Of a stretch of DNA of 64,000 nucleotides, positions 1-9,500 are shown piece after piece. The notes under the pieces were generated by a model. The model did not search any database, was not told the DNA's origin, and worked only from the letters and a program-made list of their open reading frames with translations. The first letter of the stretch is position 1; each line of letters begins with the position of its first letter. The position numbers were made by a program, and so were the translations under genes. Source of the DNA: Echinococcus granulosus (Eukaryota > Platyhelminthes > Cestoda > Cyclophyllidea > Taeniidae); assembly GCF_000524195.1 (NCBI RefSeq), contig NW_020170436.1:164236-228235 (forward strand), in the 5' to 3' direction.

Positions 1-59
1 TTTACGATTTACTGTTAATTACTGCAACTTTCCTGTTTAAACTTCCACAATTTTCGGAA

Positions 60-800
60 GTGGAATTCTCCTTCGAATCTTTCTTTGGATCCACTAATTG
101 CATTGCTTTGTTTGACGAATCTCTTTAATCCGTGTCAGCAGAGTTTCCTTGCGATTCCGAAGAAATGCGAGGCAATTTGTCTCCAACCAGTCTGAAGCTT
201 TTTACAATTTAATGCATAATTTTAACGAGTTCAACGCTCCCTAGTCTTTGCTTCCTTGATGATGCCTTTTCGGCATTTTGACATTACTCCAGTGTTCGCT
301 TGAATTTGAAGGGAGAATGGAGGTAAAAAGGAGGAAAATAACCGAAAAGAGGTCAATTGATGTGAGTAGGCAGTTGCGTAGATGACTTGGCGGTAGCGCT
401 TAGACGAAGCGAAGAGGTGAAATTAATTAAACAATCATCCATCAAAGGCATAATCATAGAAAGTGTCACTTAGCCCAGGATTGAGCTGTTTACGCTGTCC
501 ACTAGGCAATCGGTTCAGAGGAGAAAGTTACATGAATGTACTCACCAAAGTGAGGACTGCGAAGGTGGACTAATAAGGAAATCGTCCATCCATTCCTCTT
601 CCTGAGAAGAAGCAGGAAAACACACCTATCAGAAGGGAATAAAAAAGGGGATATTAAGAGACGCAGGCAAAAGACAGAATAACAAAGCCCCGTTTTGTGT
701 GGCCTGGAGTTCTGCCGAGCCAATTTGGAATGCGATGCTCGTCAGAGGTGAAATGACTGAGTAAACTCTTTCACAGTGTTTAAACAACAGACCAGCGCAG
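60..800. repeat. Dispersed repeat, left part, copy 1
   Basis: By eye, this stretch matches 21790-22350 in the same order. Both have a block ending in TCCGTGTC-GCAGAG, then a TGCCTTTTCGG block, then a GA-rich block with AAAGAGGTCAA-TGATG, then GAAGGTGGACTA. The match is diverged and interrupted. No coding domain, terminal repeat or target-site duplication is visible, so its class is unknown. Confidence 0.4.
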
Positions 801-2497
801 TACTTGGGAATTCTGCTATCCGGACGCATCAATGAAAAGCGAGGAATTTGGGCCTTTCAAGCAAGTCGTTTCCATCATTTGTTGCCTTCCGCTCACCTTC
901 CAACAAACAAAACGCGAATTCAGATGGCACATGAAAGTGAATTATTCCTCTGGAAACTAAGTTAAAAACGCCGCTTATAGAAAGTGCGTGGTTACGAACA
1001 AGTAAATGCAATAAAGGCACAGAACTCCTTCATAGATAGCCAAGCTTCTCTTATTTTACAGTGATCAATGGTGCCATTTAACGAGCAGGAACTAGGGCCA
1101 CACAAGTGCCTTTGTACTCCGGGTGCCCATGATGACGCACAGCGCGATGTGAGTCAGACCGTATCTTGTGTGGATTTGGGTGAACAATCGAGAGTTGAAG
1201 GAATGGGAGTAGGGGACGACCTTTCTCAACGTCGCAACCATATCGGCATTGGAGCATTTTCCCGTTGTTGTCAAGGCGCATCCGATGTTTTGGGGTGAAA
1301 AAATGCCTTACTCTGTGGCTACTTCCGCCCTGAAAAATATAGTATTGAGAGACTAATTAGACGCAATTATTAAGGAAAAGGTGTTCTCCCAGTTCCACCT
1401 GGCTCAACCTTTTAGTATTACGGTACCTACACCCTTGAAGAGTATCAAAATGGCGACTTAGTCAATCAACACACAGCTCACCGCGATGACTGACGCCTCC
1501 TGTTACTAAGGCGACCTGCAGTTCCATACACTAATGGTGCGTCTCGCATCGAGGCCACCATCCGCGTAGCCAATAGGCGAGCACTTCACAGCAGGTGCCT
1601 TTATTGATTATCGATTTGTGTAAGTGAGCCATCACACGTTGGTGAGGCGTCCGAGTGTGAGCCAATTGCCCAGTGGTGGAGACTCCCAGAGGCTTTATCT
1701 GGGTCCGAGTGTAGACTGGAAAGAAACCGGATCTGCGACTTGTGGAATTATAGTAGACGATTGGCCTTGAGCTTGAAGTGACTATTTGTGTGCTTCAAGT
1801 ACAGTCTGCGCCAATCAGAAGGGAGCGAGTAAGACCACAATTTTTCTGATGCTTAGAAAACATCTACAATGAAGGAAAAGTAAAGGAAGTTAAACATGGA
1901 CGTGTTTTGGGGGTTGTGAACATCCCAGCAGTTGCATAACAGTTTGTTTTTCATCTCACTTTGCCGTATCTTGCTCAATCTACAGGTCCATCTTGAAGTC
2001 TGCCATAGTCGCGTGGAAGTACTTGCCCTGACTTGTTCGTCAGGAGTTGGACATCAAACAAAATGGTTTCTCCACTCTGCATGTAACCTTCAAGCTGTGG
2101 GAAATGTCATCAAGTGATTACCTCATCTGTCTCATCCAGAAGACCGTTTTGAATGAAAGTGCCGTGGAAGGTAAAAGGGAGGCATCATGCGGTTTTCTTA
2201 ATTGCTGAATTTGCCAGACATTAATGAGCCTCAAATGGTTTGGTGATGCATTACCTTTTCTCAGACATGCCTCATGTTTGCATTCGTTCATTCATTTATG
2301 GCAGGTCCGTACATCTTCGTGATATTCAAGATGTGTCCATTCACCTAACACATTGGTCCAGCTCTCCTTTCTTGTTCATCCATCCCGTATCCATTTTATC
2401 CATCCAACCATCCATCTCTCCATCCTGTATCCATCCCTGCTTTGAAATTCATACAAGAGGGGCCTAAAGGTAAGTGCGAGGCAGAAAGCACCACCTT
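801..2497. other. Non-coding spacer
   Basis: Only short scattered open frames occur here, with no recognisable domain and no paired splice sites that would build an exon chain. At 2370-2440 there is a (CATC)n-rich tract that recurs in two other places in the window. I see no gene. Confidence 0.5.
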
Positions 2498-2584
2498 GTT
2501 TCCATTCACACGGCCTGACAGCATTCAGCGCCGATTCTGCGTGACAGTCAGTACTGTTAAAAGTGCGTCTGTTCCAGCTTTTGG
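2498..2584 (+). pseudogene. Decayed copy of the B-box exon of the TRIM/RRM gene
   Basis: This stretch aligns without gaps to 6471-6557, the B-box part of the real exon, at a constant offset of 3,973 bp. Over 2532-2584 I count about 41 of 53 identical bases, including the 15-mer gcgtctgttccagct. The cysteine codons are not kept and flanking RING sequence cannot be followed, so it cannot encode the domain. It is best read as the relic of an old local duplication in the same orientation. Confidence 0.6.
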
Positions 2585-5500
2585 AAGACCCAGTTAGCCA
2601 ATGCGATGTCATTTACTGGTACATCTTGTTCCCTCTCCCCCTTACCTATTTCAGTTGCCGCCTAGGCCAGGGAGACTTCCATTTCCACTTTAATGATTTG
2701 CGAGGTTACTGAGATGGCAATTAGAGTGTATCCACTTCCTTCTATTAACACAACGTCTAACGAGAGAGCGCGACTGGAGTGTGAAGCCACAACTTTCAAA
2801 CTAGGCCGGGCCAGGCCAGGCCATTAACTCCAACCTGGGCTGCACAAACTTTTGTCCCGCATCATGTAGGGCGGACACAAAGCAGGACAGGGGCTTATTT
2901 AGAGATTAGATTGTGGTTAACGCAGGACTTGTGTCCAGTGTCTGGATCGCTAAGGTACTTTAGTTGTTTGGCTGTAAAAGTAACAGTAAGTGCTACAGCG
3001 GATCAACGGAACCGTATGCGGCAAACATTAAATGAACACAAAGGAGCACTTTGCATCCCTTCTTATGGCGAAATTTTACCGCTACCACGACTGCAGAGCC
3101 CAAATACCTTGCAAATCAAGCAAGGGCTGAAGCGGAGTCACAAAGGCGTAGTATGTAATCTGGATTACTTCGTGAACCAACCAGAATGCTTTTGCTCATG
3201 GGCGTCTGCCTCAATGCTCTACACTTTGTTATGACTGTCTAGGATGGCGTCGCTTATAACTTTTTACGATGAAGGTTGCGCCATCGCCTGCGAAACGCAT
3301 ATTTCTCCTAGTGTCTCCTACCGCCAAATTCATTGATTCACGGATTGTCAAAGAGATGGGAGGTGTAAAGTGGCCGAAAGTGGGAGACAGAGTGTGCCTG
3401 TTTCTCAGGCGGTAGCGTTGGCGAACCCTCCAGTAAGGGTTGCCTTGAAAAGGATATAGTGCGATTCAATTCACAAGTTTAACAGGAACGTTTGCATTAT
3501 ATCATGAAGAATGTAGGAGAACAGATACGCAAATACAAAGAATACATAAATACGCAAAAAGGGTTTAACATCTACCATCAGTCACTACACGAGATTGATA
3601 CGCTTATGTAATACGATGGTGGTTTATCCCTCGGTATTTGTGAGGCACCACTTTTGTGCTTTTGAATTAGCCTTCTTTCATCTTGCTGGGTGGGCTGGCC
3701 TTTAGGTCATGGCAATAGCCCAAACACCTCCTCCGTGCAGAATATGCATCCTGCCCAAGTATTGTGCCTTCTTTCGTATTTGGGGAAGTCTCGAGACGCT
3801 ACATTTATGCAAGTAATAGCGCATATAAGTCAGCCCTTACACTTAAGAATATTCATTAGCAGGTTTCATCACCGTCAATATATTCACCCAAATTTATTCC
3901 CAGAAATTAAACAGATGGAATACTAAAGCAAGATTCTATGCACAACCCTAAGTATGCATTTTAATGATGAAAGCTTGCAATTTCAACTAGGACTATCTAC
4001 ATAGACAAATTTGAATTCCTTTACTTCAATTTTTAACAATATGACCCTGTAGGTGTTTTAGTTTGTCAAGTGCCACGATAAAGTTATACAGCTCACTTTT
4101 AACTCTTGCTTGGAACAGTACATGGGATTTAGACGTCCCCGCAGTAGATGAAATTAAAATTTGTTGTTACGGTTCTTGCTTAATAGTTCAACTTAGAAAA
4201 AAACATCTAGCTGGTACATAACCTGATTGGGGTCTGTATTTATCATCTAACGCCAGTTAATTATTGCCAATTGGAAGGCGGGAAGTAGTGGCGACACTGC
4301 TTTTGGGTATTTTTAGGGGAAGTAGGAGGCCGCCAAATGAGACTACAGTGATGCTCTAAATGATAATCGCAGCGATTCCTCCACGCCCGAAGAGTGAGGA
4401 TCTTTGCATCTCCTTAACTCAAGGTCGTAACCTGTGCTGATTGTTGAGCGTTGGGACTTAGGAGGAGATGGAGAAAGGGAAGGGTGATTATGCTTCCACG
4501 AAGTCCTTTTCAACTTCTTCATTCCCTTCCCTTTACTCCATGCTTCCTTTGGGATCGGAAGCATTTTCCGATTTTGAGTCGCTTATAAGATTGAGTAGTT
4601 TAGACGTCAAACTTGACTACGAAACCAAGTTATCTGCTAGGTAATGATATCATCCTTCTTGAAACTTCTCAATACGCAGTAGCTACCACAACATCAAAGA
4701 GCTGTCGCGCCCAAGCTCCTCTTGAAGAGGTCAAGGAGGTGGATGAAATTAGTTAGGAAACGGAAAGTGTGGGCATAGTGGCCTACCAACAGAAGTTGCA
4801 TGAATGGAAATGGAATATAGCTGAGATGTTGGCCGAAACTTGGACAGGCAAGAGAATGTGAACATCCACCCCCCTTTATCTCTTCCCACATTCAACGTTA
4901 CACGTCATCCGCCTCACATGTCTTCCGGTGGGTGATCAGCCAACGGTGCATTTGTGGGTCTTTTACCCGCGTAGCGTAACATAGCACAACATATAACAGC
5001 CAAAAGAATTTTGCCCACCCACTCATCTGCGGTGATGTAATACTTGCAGATAGATGAGTGGGCGGCTCGTTGAAAGCAAGTCAGTCACGTGGCTTGTGCA
5101 TATTGACGTCAGGCCAGCCAGCCAACCAATCCTATCGCTCGACATGAAAATGGCGTTTCGAATCAACCAATGAGGATTGAATTGAAGGGCTTTGTGTTGG
5201 TTGACGCTACGCTAACAGCTAATGGCAGTCGTAGTTTCTGCATGCAGACACCGCTTGGGGCTGGGCAATCGAATGATTTGATATGCGGTGTGTGTAGGAA
5301 GTAGTAAGTCCCCTACCGTTATTAACTTATGGAGCAGTTGAAATATGCCTCAATCAGTGTTCTTTTATCAGATTAGTCCAGTTTCTACTGCCTACCTAGT
5401 GAGATAAATGCGTGTGTACCTTCCCTTATCCTTATAACATGGTTTAATTGTTAATTTGGTTGCGTTTGCGCATCTTGTAATAGTAGGTGAGTCGGCTTCG

Positions 5501-6126
5501 ATACTAGTAACAGGGAAGTGAGGTTTGTGTTGACTACATTTTTTTCCTCTCCACCACCCTGTAAGTAGAAACAAATTGTTCCGTTTTACATGTTCTCTCC
5601 CAAGTTATTTAGTGAAGTCTGGTTTCACGCATTATCACTAAGTCAATTGTCGTGATTTTCGCTATCTAGTCGTTAGGCCGCCTGTACTAACTCAGGATGC
5701 TCTTTATTAAGTTCTCTCACACGTCGATCGGAAGACAAGGCGTCGGCGCTGAATTCTCGCCTATTGTTTGTCTCGTTGGGGGATGCGTTGAATGAATTTA
5801 AGCCGCAAGCCGAATAAACCTAGGCCATTGCAATTGGCTGCGCGGTTTCTTGTGAAGAACTCTAGGAGGCTCTTCTCTAAGGTTGAACTAAGAGAAATGC
5901 CAATACTTCAGCATACATGCTTTGAGCAAGATCGAGCCAAGATGTCGGAGACTGTGCTACAGAAACCCTCTAGTCCAGCTTGCGTCACTGTCAGATGAAG
6001 GGTGCCAATACGATGACTCCGTTGCATACATGAAAACAGAGTTGAAAAGGTTCCGGTTCGTGCATTCCTTGACACTGCGCCACTTGCGTATGAAGTACCA
6101 CTGGCCGCCTATCATTATGATTATTG
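2585..6126. other. Non-coding spacer upstream of the TRIM/RRM gene
   Basis: No exon chain is supported here. Short open frames at 2911-3234 and 3690-3926 show no motif. The region should hold the promoter and any 5' untranslated exon of the next gene, but I see no clear TATA box or start signal. Confidence 0.4.
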
Positions 6127-6280
6127 ATGCATGTGGTGAATTGGGCCACGTGGTAAGTAGGAATGGGAGAACGCGAGACACACCTGACACTTACTGGTGC
6201 GTGTAGTAGCGCAACGAAGGGGGTAGTGGATCTATAGCTACGATGACATAAGCAGCTGATGCTTTTCACCCCTCTTGCAG

Positions 6281-6575
6281 CCTGCACGTTCCTTACACCC
6301 TGCCATGCAAACACTCGTATTGTTTGGAGCCCTGCCTGATATCTCGGCCGAGTCAGACTGATGTGCGGTGCTTCCGCTGCGATAAAGTGTACCCCCGCGA
6401 TTTAGCGATGCACAATGCGACTCTTGAGAGGCGAGTAACGCAGCATTTTGTGGAGGAGCGACGGAGTCTTGTAACCACCTGCAACGCCTGTCGGCATCCT
6501 GCCCCGGTTCTGCGCGCCTGTCAGCACTGTCAGTTGAGCGTCTGTTCCAGCTGCTGGGATTCGCATTACGCCGAG
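6281..6575 (+). CDS. Exon: partial RING finger and B-box
   Basis: The exon follows a polypyrimidine tract and ttgcag, and its first base completes a codon (phase 2 intron). Its RING part reads LPC-K-H-SYC, then a Cys after three residues instead of the usual two, then C-x11-C-x2-C. The second finger has C-x2-C-x9-C-x2-C-x4-C-x2-C-x3-H, which fits a type-1-like B-box better than type 2. It ends at GAG before gtgatt, phase 0. The extra residue and the missing first C-x2-C mean zinc binding by the RING is not assured. The finger assignment itself is firm because the spacing of nine Cys and His residues is regular. Confidence 0.75.
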
Positions 6576-9500
6576 GTGATTCCACTTGCTGCTAGCTCCT
6601 GTTTCTCTTTTTTATTTCCCATCTCCGAATTCTCTTCCTCGAACTTGATCTCACTTTTTCTCACAGACCAATTATGTGGGAAACTGACGCGATTAATGAT
6701 GAATCGCGACGCTTCTTGATACCTATTTTCAACGGATCCGTTGTTTTAATAAGTCACAAATCATGTAGTAGAATGCGTCAACAGTTAAGCGATTTCACTT
6801 TATCTTTCAGGTGGTTACCTCCGTGACCAACTCAACGCGTACATTATTAAAAACGAAAAAAGACTTAGAGGAGATACGCAATTCACTGAAGGCTAAGCCC
6901 TGTGGCCAAAGGTCTTACTTGAAGAATTGCATTAAACAGGCGACGCTGGAGCTTAAAGACGCCTGTGATAAGTCGTTGGATCTCAATACCACAAATTTAA
7001 ATACTATTTTTGCTGGGCGTCAGGATGAGTTAGTGGCTCTTAAGGAAGCCACTATCAGAACAGGAGAGCGTATTGCAAGATATGCGTATCGAGAACAGCT
7101 TTTTCCTCAGATGGTAAATATAACATTCTACTTACTGCTGCTTGAAACCTTCTTTCAGGCATTAGATGGTCTGTTAGACCTGAGGGAGAAGCTAAATTAT
7201 GTAAGTACTCTCATGAAGGATATACATGAAAAGGTGGATAGATGTCAAGCTAAAGAAAGGTTACGTGTCGGCCACTCGGTAGGTTCACACCTTACAATAA
7301 TTTGTTTTCATGCATCTTTCTTCCACCCTTCTCCTTTTCGGGTATGTTGCAAAAATGTTATTTCTCTTGCGTGTTTAGTTAACTAACGCACTGGAGACCT
7401 TGTCACTGATCGACGTGACAGATCAGGAAGTCGATGATGATCATAGCAGGTGAAGTCGGTGATGTTCTTTTTCTCCTCTTCAAGGTGTATGGATAGATAA
7501 TCCAAAAGCGGCTTCACTTTTTCGACCCTTACTTCAGTTGTCCAGACGAGGTTTCAGAAATCGGCAGCGTCATCGACGATGCCTCTACGGGCAAACAGGT
7601 CTTTGTGGGCGGCGTCTCCGGGAAGGTAAATTTTATGCAGTTAGGGGAATACTTTTCGCGTTATGGCTCTGTGAAGAACTCCTTCGTTTCACACCGCAAA
7701 GGATTTGGCTGTATTACCTTTGCGAGCGAGGAGTCTGTGCGCAAGGCCATCTCCCAACGCTTTCAATCTATCTGCGGCACAAGGGTGGAAGTGAAAGAGT
7801 ATATTACCAAGAAGAATAAGTATGTCTTTTGTCACATTATTCTTGTTCTAAGTTGAAGAAAAATTGTGAAGTAATCGGTGGTGCAAAGGTTTTATTGGCT
7901 TACTACAAGCGTCACCTATATGTGACGCCCCCATTTTCCTATGCAACATCCGTGTCTTACCACTTTGGGACACAAATACAAAGGTGACGGATGTTACCAC
8001 GACGCATAATTTTGACTGTTTTCAAAGTCATGGTGTCAGGACATGGAGTGCGTCAGTTTAAACTTTAGTCCCGAATGAGGAGTCGGTATCATCAAATGCA
8101 CTTTTCCGCCTAAAAAAGTAAGAAAAAAGAGGCAACACACGCGTAGAATAAATTTTAGCATTTAGCTAAAACTGGTAGCTTTTCCTGTCTACATGGTAGG
8201 CTTTCTTTAAATGAAAAAGGTGACCAGTATGCAAAAGGTTGTGCGTTCCTCCAACCTTTAGTCGCGCTGCCTTGAAGACGGAACCCTCCACAAAGGGGTC
8301 ACCATCTCTACACCTGTTAGAACAAGAGAAGGTCTTCATCGGTGGCATTTCAGCCGACATCACGGAGGCCTCATTGAAGTCTTCACTGTCGCAGTTGGGT
8401 CCGGTTCAGAAGCTTGATATGGTCCCTCAACGCGGCTTTGGCGTAGTGGTGTTTAGTGAACCCCAGACGGCTGAATTGGCTATCTTAAGGCATTGGCACA
8501 ACGTGGACGGTAAGAGGGTGGAATTGCTACCCTTTGTACCTGATAAGAAGGCTCGTGATGCTCTAAAGTAAGTCGTCTTCAATTCCATCCCTACTCAATT
8601 TGAGCCTTAACTGGGGCAGTCACTTTTTACCAGAATGTCATGAATTGGGAGGACATTCGTGTCCGCAGTTTTTCCAGAATAACAATGCGAAAGCCAAGTG
8701 GGGACTTTTTACTTTTAATTTGAGGAAAGAAGAAACTGGTAGGGAGAGGAAACTACTTTCGTTGCTCGACGTTTATAAGTATATACCGGGTGTCAATTAA
8801 TGTCTGGAAGGAGGAAGCCGATAAATTCGATGTGGTCCGATTCGGTCAGATTTAATCTATTTCACCATGATCATGGCCCCTGCGGTCAACTAAAGTGTCT
8901 ATGGATGACAGGTTCGGCCATGATTACAGAAAGATCGGTATCTTGAGTAATTTCACCAGTGGTTATGCGTTGGTCTCGGGTTCCAAGCTCTGCCCAAATG
9001 TTCTCAGGGTGGCAAGACTGTCGAGGCTATAGGCTGGGAGGCACCCCTGCCACCACAGGTAGAGTCGTTACTAACGCGGAGAGGTACCATCGCAAGTTTT
9101 GCTTAGAGGCTTGGTGTGCCTTCATCTCTGTAAAAATAGGGCTTGAAGTCTGCTGTTGATGGAGATCAGTAGCCGGTAGTTCGGATCCCGAACCATCGTT
9201 GACATGAGACCGCACTCATCACGCAAACCATTGGGTACGATTTAGATTACCGATGTGTGGAGGAAATGAAAATGAGGTGTAGAAATACTCAGAACATCAT
9301 GAACCTCCGTTCAACTTGACCAATGGTTCATTTTCTGGGCATTCTACTATTCACCCGGTTAACCATTCGGAAACTTGATCCCTCATATTCCCTCCCCAAA
9401 GGTATTTGGATGTTGCGTTGAGAACAAGTAACGCTCGTAGATGAAACATATTTTGTTTAAATTTGACCTTTTGCGTCTTGAGTCATCTTGGAAGGTCTTT

